From VXPQ01 sp965116435 (lineage in GTDB: Bacteria > Bacteroidota > Rhodothermia > Rhodothermales > VXPQ01), in NCBI GenBank assembly GCA_965116435.1, contig OZ220686.1:2480001-2544000 (forward strand): DNA of 64,000 bases. Direction: 5' to 3'. Made by a program: the position numbers and the translations under genes. This document shows, in pieces, positions 33,978-43,030 of the stretch. A model generated the notes under the pieces. It made no database searches. It was not told where the DNA came from and saw nothing but the letters and a program-made list of their open reading frames with translations. Each line of letters opens with the position of its first letter. Within the stretch, counting starts at the first letter, position 1.

Positions 33978-35509
33978 CGTAACGTTCCCACTTGGGCAGG
34001 GCTGAGATTCACCGCGACGTTTTGTGTCCCGCCGCCCTCAGCCACGCTCGACGCGGACGCTGCGAAGTTCGCCTCGGGCGTACTTGGCGCATCGTCGTCC
34101 GTCACGGTCACCGTCACGCTGGGGATAGATAATGAGGAGAATGACACCGGACGGTACTTCTGGCCGTCCCCGTCGCCCGCCTCAATCGTGTGCGTGATCG
34201 TACGGGTGCGCTCGCCGCCCGTATTCACGATGTTGTCGTTCTGGCCCGTGATCGTCACCGTCTGCGCCGTGCTCCAGTTGCTTGTCGTGAACGTCAGCGT
34301 ATCTTTTGCCTTTGGCTTCGCATTCCCTCCGGGACCGTCCACGAACGCGGCCCCTCCGGCGGTCACGGTGATGATCACTTGCCCCGCAGGCCGCGTGTCC
34401 AGGCCCACGGTGTATGTCGCGGTGCCTCCGTTCTCCGCGACCGTGCGGGCGCTCTCTGATACGGTCACTCCCGCCGTGTCGTTGTCGTTCACGGTCACCG
34501 TCGCGGAGGAGTTGGGACTGCCCACTGTGTAGCCCGTGCCCGCGTTTACGGTCACCGTCACGCTGCCGTTGTTCTCGTCGGTATCGTCGTCCACGGTGGA
34601 GACGGAGTGAGTAGCGGAGCCGGACGTGGGTACGGAAACCGTCTTGTTGCTGCCGGTCTCGCCGGAGGTTGCGAAATTGCCGCTCTCGCTCACGGTCAGC
34701 TTGACGGTGAGGGCCGAGGCCGGCGCAGGGTTGGCCGTCACCGTGAAGCTCGCATCTGTGCCCTCGGTCACAGAAGACGATCCTGCCGCAATAGTGACCT
34801 CAGGGAGGGCTACGGTGTCGTCGTCAAGGATCGTGTGGGTATGGGTGGATGTGCCAAGGGTGATGTCCGCACGCGAACGGGCGCTGCCGGTGATAGACAG
34901 CGTTGCGATCACCGTCTCGTCGGACTCAACGTCGGTGTCGCCCCGTACCTGGATGGCTATGTGAGGATAATCAAGGCTGGAAAAAGAGTTCGCTCCCAAT
35001 GCTGCACTTTCGCAAGTGCTTCCACGGGGGTTGCCGCCCGCTGTCGTTCGGTAGTCCGCGCCTGAAGTACCCCAACTACCTTGCCTATTGATGGTCGCCG
35101 TGCCACTGAAACAGATCTCAAAAGGCACATCGCCTGGTACCTGCCTTGACAAGCTCACCGTGTAGGCAAGGTTCCTCGTGCCCGAATCCCCTTCGTTCGC
35201 GTCCGCAGGCCCGCTGATCGAGAGGGTGGCGGCGTTCTGCGCGGCGGCCTCGGAGACCGGTCCCCATACGACACATACCATACACAACGCGGCCAGCCAC
35301 GCTATCCATAGAACGCGGCGACAGGAAAGGGCGCGCCGCGGCGTCGAAGCAGCGCCTGTGAAGCATCTTGCGGCGCCTTTTGCAGAGACCCAAGCGAAAA
35401 GGCCGCGCCGCCTCGCCGAAGCAGCGCCTGATTTACAAGATAACCCCCCCCCCCTCACGTTGGCGGAATCATTCGCAGAATCGTTCCCCCGAAGAAACGA
35501 AGAAATCAT
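33974..35509 (-). CDS. Calx-beta surface protein (inverted paralogue), 5' part with G tract
   Basis: The 511-residue frame from ATG 35509 starts MISSFLRGND and crosses a run of 11 Gs (35454-35444). It reaches the signal-peptide-like segment IAWLAALCMVCVVWGPVSEAAA only at about residues 67-92, an unusually distant position. The domains follow: Calx-beta units with VKLTVSESGNFATSGETG, DTRPAGQVIITVTAGG, and a start of the VNLSPA unit, where it ends at the frameshift. Compared with the 24806 gene, a roughly 66-base duplication (GCGCTGCTTCGGCG versus GCGCTGCTTCGACG) and a one-base deletion lie between the tract and the leader. The whole locus is an inverted paralogue of 24648-29592. Confidence 0.75.
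   Translation of the reverse strand: MISSFLRGNDSANDSANVRGGGLSCKSGAASARRRGLFAWVSAKGAARCFTGAASTPRRALSCRRVLWIAWLAALCMVCVVWGPVSEAAAQNAATLSISGPADANEGDSGTRNLAYTVSLSRQVPGDVPFEICFSGTATINRQGSWGTSGADYRTTAGGNPRGSTCESAALGANSFSSLDYPHIAIQVRGDTDVESDETVIATLSITGSARSRADITLGTSTHTHTILDDDTVALPEVTIAAGSSSVTEGTDASFTVTANPAPASALTVKLTVSESGNFATSGETGSNKTVSVPTSGSATHSVSTVDDDTDENNGSVTVTVNAGTGYTVGSPNSSATVTVNDNDTAGVTVSESARTVAENGGTATYTVGLDTRPAGQVIITVTAGGAAFVDGPGGNAKPKAKDTLTFTTSNWSTAQTVTITGQNDNIVNTGGERTRTITHTIEAGDGDGQKYRPVSFSSLSIPSVTVTVTDDDAPSTPEANFAASASSVAEGGGTQNVAVNLSPAQVGTLR
35444..35454 (-). repeat. 11-base homopolymeric G tract in the 5' coding region
   Basis: Eleven Cs on the plus strand (Gs on the coding strand), 17 codons after the start. 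The homologous tract at 24787-24796 has ten. Such tracts slip readily during replication, and each one-base change moves this gene in or out of frame. Confidence 0.75.
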
Positions 35510-35836
35510 TGTTGTCCTCTGGTTTTGTTCAGCGTATCCTTGTAGTCAACATAATCTGCATGCGTAATAATATACTATGCGTCCAACCATTTTTTCAAGA
35601 AGAGTTACGTCTCGCCAGACGGGTCCGAACCATCGCTCAGGCGACCTGGCCGAAACGATCCCTATCTGGAAGTCTCTGGCGAAGCGTACGCCCCGGCTGT
35701 ACAAGTTTAGTATTTGCTTTTTCCTCGGCTTCTACGGGCCCACTGGAGGGTATGCGCGGGGCGGCGCAGCATCCTTTATCGGGAAGAACTCGTTGATCGA
35801 ACGCGGAGCAATCCGTTGCGGACGATACCCGTTGTG
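35510..35836. other. 327-base gap upstream of the minus-strand Calx-beta gene
   Basis: No gene is supported. The half next to the gene carries the shared promoter (minus strand: TTG at 35598-35596, TATATTAT at 35574-35567). The remainder (35610-35836) is unremarkable apart from CGTCTCGCCAGACG-type short inverted repeats near 35608. Confidence 0.55.
35567..35598 (-). promoter_or_regulatory. Promoter shared by the two inverted Calx-beta genes (minus copy)
   Basis: On the minus strand, TTGAAAAAATGG is followed 20-21 bases later by TATATTATTACG, matching 24652-24684 in sequence and spacing, 58 bases before ATG 35509. Confidence 0.5.
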
Positions 35837-36496
<660 letters not shown>

Positions 36497-36720
36497 TGAT
36501 TTGGGGACGAGGGGAGGCGTTGCAGCGGAACAGGTTGCCGGGTTGCGCAAGACCGGATCCACCGCCGGGTAGTTCTTCGGCGCACAGCATCGTTATACGA
36601 ATCGACAGGGGTCCTGATCCCTTGCCGGAGGGGGCGAATTGCGCCTCGTCGCTCCCGAATGCCCCTGTTTTCGCATTTTTGCAAATATCCGCGTATGTTT
36701 CATGCGTCCAAACCATCTTT

Positions 36721-38313
36721 ATGACTATCCCAGTGACTATGCCAGACCATCTCGTACGTTTCTTGTCCCTGCGCTTGCGCGTTTCTGCGTGGGCGGCGGC
36801 AGGGCTTCTTGCCCTCGCGGTGTTGCCGTCCGGGCCCGCCTCGGCGCAACCCGAGCCGTCCTATGCGGAGCGGTACCGTCCGCAATATCACTTTACCCCG
36901 GCGGTCAACTGGATGAACGACCCGAACGGGCTGGTCTGGTTCGACGGCGAGTATCACCTGTTCTATCAGTACAACCCGTTCGGTACGCGCTGGGGGCATA
37001 TGAGCTGGGGCCACGCCGTCAGTCCCGATATGCTTCGCTGGGAGCATTTGCCCGTCGCCATCCCCGAAACGGACAGCGTCATGGCGTTTTCCGGGAGCGC
37101 GGTGGTGGACTGGAACAACACGAGCGGGTTTGGGACGGAGGAAAATCCGCCGCTCGTCGCCATCTACACGGGGCACTACCGGGAGCGGCGCCTGCAAGCG
37201 CAGTACATTGCCTGGAGCGCCGACCGGGGCCGCACCTGGACGCCGTACGAGGGCAACCCTGTCCTGGACGCAGGCATGGCAGATTTTCGGGATCCCAAGG
37301 TGTTCTGGTATGCGCCGGAAGAGAAATGGGTCATGGTCGTGGCGTTGTCTGTGGACCGCAAAGTGCATCTGTATTCCTCGAAAGACCTGAAATCCTGGAC
37401 GTTCCTGAGCGAGTTCGGCCCGGCGGGCAACGTGACGGGCATTTGGGAATGTCCTGATCTGTTCGAGTTGCCCATTGAAAACCGGCCCGGGGAGACGCGC
37501 TGGGTGCTGGATGTGGACAACGGCGGGGGCACCGTGGCGGGCGGCTCCGGCGGCCAGTATTTCGTGGGGCATTTCGACGGGACGACGTTCGCGGCCGAAC
37601 ACGAGGATACCCGCTGGGTGGATTATGCGAAAGATTTTTACGCCGCCATTTCCTGGTCCGACGTGCCGTCCGAAGACGGGCGCCGCTTGTGGGTGGGCTG
37701 GCTGAACAACTGGGTGTACGCGGGAGATATTCCCACAGACCCCTGGCGCAGCGCCCAGAGTGTGCCGCGCGCGCTGTCGTTGCGCGCCGACGCGCTGGGC
37801 GACGTATGGCTGGCGCAGCGCCCCGTGGAGGAATTGAAAACGCTGCGCGAAACGCACCGGCGCCTGGACGCCCGTGCGATCGCCGCCGGAGTGCATGATT
37901 TGACCGGCGAAGGAATCGCCGGCGCGGCCATCGAACTGATGGTGGAACTGGAGGTTGGCGACGCCGCGGAAGTGGGCCTGAAGGTGCGGCAGGGCGAAGG
38001 AGAAGAAACCGTCATCGGATACGATGCGCTCCGGAAGGAATTGTTCGTAAACCGGTACGGGTCGGGCGAAAAGGCGTTTCACCCGGCGTTTGCAGACCGT
38101 TTCGAGGCGCCCATGGAGGCGCCGGAGGGGCGCCTGAAACTGCATGTGTTCGTGGACTGGTCGTCGGTGGAGGTTTTTGCAGACGACGGCGCGGTCGTAT
38201 TCAGCAGCCAGATATTTCCGTCCCCGGACAGCGACGGCGTCAGCATCTATGCGAAAGGGGGCGCCGCCCGCCTCGCCTCGCTGGATATGTGGACCCTCGG
38301 TTCCGTCTGGTAG
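36721..38313 (+). CDS. GH32 glycoside hydrolase (levanase/inulinase/invertase type)
   Basis: The 530-residue secreted enzyme has a leader (LLALAVLPSGPASAQ) and the five-bladed propeller signatures of GH32: the nucleophile Asp67 in WMNDPNGLVW, FSGSAVV, the transition-state Asp191 in FRDPKVFW, and the acid/base Glu243 in WECPDLFEL. A beta-sandwich follows (about 400-530), including FVDWSSVEVFADDGAVVFSSQIFP. It cleaves beta-fructosyl bonds in levan, inulin or sucrose; which is preferred cannot be told. With the sugar porter and SusC/SusD downstream it defines a fructan utilisation locus. ATG 36721 or 36739 could be the start; TATGTTTC at 36694 may be a -7 element. Confidence 0.92.
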   Translation: MTIPVTMPDHLVRFLSLRLRVSAWAAAGLLALAVLPSGPASAQPEPSYAERYRPQYHFTPAVNWMNDPNGLVWFDGEYHLFYQYNPFGTRWGHMSWGHAVSPDMLRWEHLPVAIPETDSVMAFSGSAVVDWNNTSGFGTEENPPLVAIYTGHYRERRLQAQYIAWSADRGRTWTPYEGNPVLDAGMADFRDPKVFWYAPEEKWVMVVALSVDRKVHLYSSKDLKSWTFLSEFGPAGNVTGIWECPDLFELPIENRPGETRWVLDVDNGGGTVAGGSGGQYFVGHFDGTTFAAEHEDTRWVDYAKDFYAAISWSDVPSEDGRRLWVGWLNNWVYAGDIPTDPWRSAQSVPRALSLRADALGDVWLAQRPVEELKTLRETHRRLDARAIAAGVHDLTGEGIAGAAIELMVELEVGDAAEVGLKVRQGEGEETVIGYDALRKELFVNRYGSGEKAFHPAFADRFEAPMEAPEGRLKLHVFVDWSSVEVFADDGAVVFSSQIFPSPDSDGVSIYAKGGAARLASLDMWTLGSVW

Positions 38314-38413
38314 CCGTCGCCGCCTCTCCCCGACAGGACCTTCCCGCAGTACGTACGTTCACGTTATGCCTCGTTATACCCCGTTATACCACTAAATAAA
38401 GCGCGCTCTCGCC

Positions 38414-39808
38414 ATGAAACATCGCCGCATCGTCTTTTTCAGCACCGTCGTCGCCGCGCTCGGCGGCTTTCTTTTCGGCTTCGACACGGCCGTTATTTCC
38501 GGTACGACCGAAGCGCTCGAATCGGTGTTCGCGCTCGACGAATTCTGGCTGGGGTTCACCGTGGCTTCCGCGCTCATCGGCACCATTGTCGGCGCGTTCG
38601 GCGCGGGCGTGCCCGCCGACCGCTACGGGCGGAACCGCGTACTTATCGTGCTGGCGGTCTTTTATTTCGTGTCTGCGCTGGGGAGCGCCATGGCCGACAC
38701 CTGGACGGCGTTTCTGATCTATCGTTTTCTCGGCGGCGTGGCCGTAGGCGGTTCGTCCGTGGTGGCGCCCATGTATATCGCGGAAATAGCCCCGGCTCGT
38801 TTGCGCGGGCGGCTCGTGGCCGTGAGCCAGCTGAATGTGGTTACGGGCATTCTGCTGGCCTATGTTTCGAACTACGCGGTGGCCCAGATCATTGCGGACG
38901 GGATAGCCTGGCGCTGGATGTTCGCCGTGGAGGCCGCACCCGCCGCATTGTTCTTCGCCTTGCTCTTTTTTATTCCGCAAAGCCCGCGCTGGCTGGTCAA
39001 GCGGGGACGTTCTGCGGAGGCCCGCACGGTCCTCGAGCGCCTCGGAGAGGTCGATCCAGACCGGGAAATGCAAGAAATCGTTGCGTCGCTCAAGACGGAA
39101 ACCGGACGGAAGGGCAGCAAACTTTTCCAGAAGCGCTACGCCCGTCCGATTCTGCTGGCGGGGGCGTTCGCCATGTTCAATCAGCTGACCGGCATCAATG
39201 CGCTGATGTACTATGCGCCCCGCATTTTCAGCATGGCGGGCGCCGCCGCCGACCATGCCCTGTTGCAATCGGTGGCGGTAGGAGGCACGAACCTGCTGTT
39301 CACGATTCTGGCGTTCTTTATTATTGACCGGTTCGGGCGGCGGCCCTTGATGATCACGGGTTCCGTAGGCACGGCGGCCTGCCTTGCGCTGGTGGCCTGG
39401 GCCTTTTTCGTCGGCGGCGACGGCATGGGGACGCCCGTATTGATCGGCCTGCTTGGATTTATCGCCTTCTTCGCCCTGTCGCAGGGGGCGGTGATCTGGG
39501 TGTTCCTGTCGGAAATTTTCCCGAACCGGGTGCGGTCCAAGGGGCAATCCTTCGGTTCGTTCACGCACTGGTTCATGGCTGCCGCTGTTTCCTGGACGTT
39601 TCCCGTCGTGGCCGATGCGTCCGGCGGATTCGCCTTTGCGTTCTTCAGCGCCATGATGGTGCTCCAGCTCTTCTTCGTCCTCCGGATTATGCCTGAAACG
39701 AAGGGGTTGTCGCTGGAAGAACTGGAGGTGAAGCTGGGCGTCGGCACGGCGGAACTGGAAGCGCTCGAAGAACAGCTTCATGCGGACCTCCCGGACAGAA
39801 ACTCGTAA
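38414..39808 (+). CDS. Sugar porter family MFS transporter
   Basis: The 464-residue protein has about 12 membrane helices with sugar-porter motifs: GFLFGFDTAVISG in helix 1, GVPADRYGRNRVLI (GRR-type loop 2-3), RFLGGVAVGGSS, PQSPRWLVKRGR after helix 6, NQLTGINALMYYAPRIF in helix 7, DRFGRRPLM, and a late PETKGLSLEELE. It should import a hexose with protons across the inner membrane; fructose released by the upstream GH32 enzyme is the natural candidate. It lies 100 bases after the GH32 gene in the same direction. Confidence 0.93.
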   Translation: MKHRRIVFFSTVVAALGGFLFGFDTAVISGTTEALESVFALDEFWLGFTVASALIGTIVGAFGAGVPADRYGRNRVLIVLAVFYFVSALGSAMADTWTAFLIYRFLGGVAVGGSSVVAPMYIAEIAPARLRGRLVAVSQLNVVTGILLAYVSNYAVAQIIADGIAWRWMFAVEAAPAALFFALLFFIPQSPRWLVKRGRSAEARTVLERLGEVDPDREMQEIVASLKTETGRKGSKLFQKRYARPILLAGAFAMFNQLTGINALMYYAPRIFSMAGAAADHALLQSVAVGGTNLLFTILAFFIIDRFGRRPLMITGSVGTAACLALVAWAFFVGGDGMGTPVLIGLLGFIAFFALSQGAVIWVFLSEIFPNRVRSKGQSFGSFTHWFMAAAVSWTFPVVADASGGFAFAFFSAMMVLQLFFVLRIMPETKGLSLEELEVKLGVGTAELEALEEQLHADLPDRNS

Positions 39809-39846
39809 AAATTGCGTGAAAATGCTTGCGCATGGCGAAAACACGG

Positions 39847-39877
39847 TTTGAGGTAAAAAAGGCATTGCGTATCTTGC
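39847..39877 (+). promoter_or_regulatory. Bacteroidota-type promoter of the SusC/SusD operon
   Basis: TTTG at 39847-39850, a 19-base spacer and TATCTTGC at 39870-39877 match the -33/-7 consensus, 49 bases before the SusC start. The -7 element differs by one base from TACCTTGC at 7175 and 9007, which suggests a shared housekeeping promoter type. Confidence 0.55.
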
Positions 39878-39925
39878 ACGGTTACGTATGCCTTTGTATT
39901 CCTCTCAACCGGTTCGCGTAGAAAC

Positions 39926-42900
39926 ATGCTCAGGAAACTACCGCTCCCGATTCTGCTGGCCCTCTTTGGGGCGCACATGGCTTTTTCGCAGGCTACCGTC
40001 ACGGGTATCGTTACGGAAGCCGGAACGAATATCCCCTTGCCGGGCGTCAACATCGTAATCGAAGGAACGACGACGGGCACCACCTCGGCGATCGACGGGA
40101 CGTACAGCCTTGAGGCCGACTCAGACGATGTGCTGTTCTTCTCCTTCGTTGGCTATCTGTCCCAGTCCATTCCGGTAGGCGACGCCACGGTCATCAATGT
40201 GGAGTTGCAGCTGGACGAAATTCTGCTGGAAGAAATCGTCGTGGTGGGGTACGGCACGCAGAGCAAGGAGGACGTAACAGGGTCGGTCGCGACGATCGAC
40301 GTGACGAATGCCCGCAAGGGACTGGTTACGGCCCCCGACCAGATGATTCGCGGTCGCGTGGCGGGCGTGAACGTTACGCAGAACAACGGCGAGCCGGGCG
40401 CCGGATACAACATCCGCATTCGCGGCGGCACGTCCATCAGCGCGTCGAACGAGCCGCTGTACGTCATTGACGGAGTGCCCATCGACAATAGCGCCATTAC
40501 GCCAGGCGGCGTGGGCGTGGGCGGCGCGGCGGCCCCGGGTCGTAATCCGCTCAACCTGCTCAATCCCGGCGATATCGAAAACATCACCATTCTGAAGGAC
40601 GCTTCGGCCACGGCGATTTACGGCTCCCGCGGAGCCAACGGCGTGGTGCTCATTACGACGAAAGGCGGTTCTTCCGAACGGCTTACCGTCAACTACGAGG
40701 GATACGTGGCCGCTTCCCAGACGGCTCGCGCCCTGGATCTGCTTTCGGGCTCCGAATACCGGTCGTTCGTACAGCAGCAGGTCAGCGCCGGCGTACTGAA
40801 CCAGGGGAACCTCGATGGGCTGGGGAATAGCGACACGAACTGGGAGGACGAGGTGACGCAGACGGGCATTTCGCATTCGCACAACGTGTCCTTCGCAGGG
40901 GGATCGAGCAGTACGAATTACCGCGCTTCGTTCAATTACCTGAACCAGGAGGGCGCGGTGATCAGCTCGGGCCTGGAGCGCTTGACGGCCCGCCTGAACG
41001 CCGACACCGGCATTCTCAACGACCGGGTTCGTCTCGGCCTCAACCTGACGAGCTCGTTCAATCAGGACGATTTCGTGCAGTACAACGAGACCGGCGGCTT
41101 CGAGGGCGCGCTCTTCACGAACGTATTCGCCTACAACCCCACGTTCCCGGTCACCAATTCGGACGGATCGTATTACGAAACCGGCGGGGGAAGACAATCT
41201 GTCCGCAACCCGGTGGCGCTGGCCAATCAGGTGGAAGATTTCTCGAAGATGACCCGTACGCTGGGCAACATGTCGATGGATATCGACCTGATTGAAGGGT
41301 TGACGTTCCGCATGAACTACGGAGCGGACCGCTCGCAGGCTACGCGCCGCACCTTCCTGCCGAAGGGCAGTCCGGTCGGAGCAGAGTTCGGCGGACGCGC
41401 CATTCAGGCGAACCGGGAACGCACCTCGCAAACGTTTCAGAGCTACCTCACCTACAACGACATCCTGGCCGACGACCATACGGTGGACCTCCTTGCAGGG
41501 TACGAGTACAACGAGTTTCTGCTTGAGGAATTTCGGGCGGAAACGCGGGATTACGTGACCGACGCGCTGAGCTACAATTCGCTGGAAGCCGGCGCGGAAT
41601 TGCTTCCCCCGAGTTCGCAAAAGGAAACCAGCCGCCTGATTTCGTTCTTTGGCCGCGTCAACTACAATTATCGCCAGCGCTACTACCTCACCGGCGTGTT
41701 GCGCCGCGACGGTTCTTCCCGGTTCGGCGACGGCAACAAGTGGGCCATGTTCCCTGCCGTTTCAGGCGCCTGGCGGATCAGCGAGGAATCCTTCCTGGCG
41801 GGCAACGACCTGTTCGACGATTTGCGGCTCAAGGCCGGTTGGGGCGTGGTAGGCAGTCAGGAAATCGCAAACTACCTGTCGCTTGCCCAACTGGGCGCGG
41901 ATCCGGGCAACCGCGGCGTTTTCGGCGCCGATTCGCCGAATATCGTGACGGGCGTTGCGCCGATCAACTTCGCCAATCCGGATTTGCAGTGGGAGGAAAC
42001 CACCTCCATCAACGTAGGCCTGGATTACAGCCTGATGGCGGGCAAATTCTCGGGCGCGATCGAGTATTACGTCAAGAACACGGACAATCTGCTCCTCGAA
42101 ATTCCGGTGCCGCAGCCTGCGCCCGTTTCGACCCGCATCGAGAATGTGGGCGAGACGCAGAATCAGGGCATTGAGTTTTCGCTGGATTACGCCGCCATTC
42201 AGGGGAACGATCTGAATCTTACGCTCGGAGGCGTATTCAACGCCAACCAGAACGAAGTCGTGAGCCTGGGCAGTCGGGACCAGATCATTACGGGATCGAT
42301 CAGCGGGCGCGGACAATCCGACGCATTCGCACAGTTGATTCTTCCCGGCGAGCCGATCGGCACGTTTTACGGTCCGGTCTTCACGGGCGTTGAGGGCGGC
42401 GTGCAGCAATTCCAGGATATCGACGGCGACGGCCAGGTCGAGCCGACCGGCGACGACCGGATGATCCTCGGCAACGCGCAGCCCGACTTCACGTACGGCT
42501 TCCGGGCCAACCTCGATTGGAAATCCTGGGATTTCAGCCTCTTCGTCCGGGGCGTTCAGGGCGTAGACCTCTTCAACAACACGAGGCTGGTTTACGAAAC
42601 GAAGAGCGCGGTGACCCAGGGACAAAACTTCCTTGCGGCGGCGCTCGACGATCCCGACGGCACGACCGAAGCCGCCAAGTATTCTTCGCGCTGGATCGAA
42701 GACGGTTCGTTTATTCGCCTCGACAATGTGACGATCGGCTACACGATCAACACGGCGCAGATTATGAGTCAGTTGACCAGCGCCCGGATCTATTTCTCGG
42801 CGAACAACCTGCTGACCATCACCGATTACGAGGGATACGATCCAGAGGTGAATACGAATGCCGGATTGGCCACGATCGGCATCGATTACACGAACTATCC

Positions 42901-42943
42901 CCGTTCCCGCACCTTTACCGTGGGCGTAGCCCTGGGATTCTGA
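39926..42943 (+). CDS. SusC/RagA-family TonB-linked outer-membrane transporter
   Basis: The 1,005-residue protein has a signal peptide (MLRKLPLPILLALFGAHMAFSQ) and a carboxypeptidase-like domain (about 23-100, VTGIVTEAGTNIPLPGVNI). The SusC signature VVVGYGTQSKEDVTGSVA precedes a plug domain (about 115-235, with IRIRGGTSISASNEPLYVIDG and LKDASATAIYGSRGANGVVLITTKGG). A large beta-barrel ends SRTFTVGVALGF. SusC proteins import oligosaccharides captured by their SusD partner using TonB energy. Being directly followed by susD and preceded by GH32 and a sugar porter, the likely cargo is fructo-oligosaccharide. Confidence 0.95.
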   Translation: MLRKLPLPILLALFGAHMAFSQATVTGIVTEAGTNIPLPGVNIVIEGTTTGTTSAIDGTYSLEADSDDVLFFSFVGYLSQSIPVGDATVINVELQLDEILLEEIVVVGYGTQSKEDVTGSVATIDVTNARKGLVTAPDQMIRGRVAGVNVTQNNGEPGAGYNIRIRGGTSISASNEPLYVIDGVPIDNSAITPGGVGVGGAAAPGRNPLNLLNPGDIENITILKDASATAIYGSRGANGVVLITTKGGSSERLTVNYEGYVAASQTARALDLLSGSEYRSFVQQQVSAGVLNQGNLDGLGNSDTNWEDEVTQTGISHSHNVSFAGGSSSTNYRASFNYLNQEGAVISSGLERLTARLNADTGILNDRVRLGLNLTSSFNQDDFVQYNETGGFEGALFTNVFAYNPTFPVTNSDGSYYETGGGRQSVRNPVALANQVEDFSKMTRTLGNMSMDIDLIEGLTFRMNYGADRSQATRRTFLPKGSPVGAEFGGRAIQANRERTSQTFQSYLTYNDILADDHTVDLLAGYEYNEFLLEEFRAETRDYVTDALSYNSLEAGAELLPPSSQKETSRLISFFGRVNYNYRQRYYLTGVLRRDGSSRFGDGNKWAMFPAVSGAWRISEESFLAGNDLFDDLRLKAGWGVVGSQEIANYLSLAQLGADPGNRGVFGADSPNIVTGVAPINFANPDLQWEETTSINVGLDYSLMAGKFSGAIEYYVKNTDNLLLEIPVPQPAPVSTRIENVGETQNQGIEFSLDYAAIQGNDLNLTLGGVFNANQNEVVSLGSRDQIITGSISGRGQSDAFAQLILPGEPIGTFYGPVFTGVEGGVQQFQDIDGDGQVEPTGDDRMILGNAQPDFTYGFRANLDWKSWDFSLFVRGVQGVDLFNNTRLVYETKSAVTQGQNFLAAALDDPDGTTEAAKYSSRWIEDGSFIRLDNVTIGYTINTAQIMSQLTSARIYFSANNLLTITDYEGYDPEVNTNAGLATIGIDYTNYPRSRTFTVGVALGF

Positions 42944-43030
42944 TCAGGCCTCCGGGCGTCGCACCGTCGGCCCCCCGGCCCGATCGCATCCACACCCCAG
43001 TTTTTTATTCCGCATAGCCACCGAATACCG

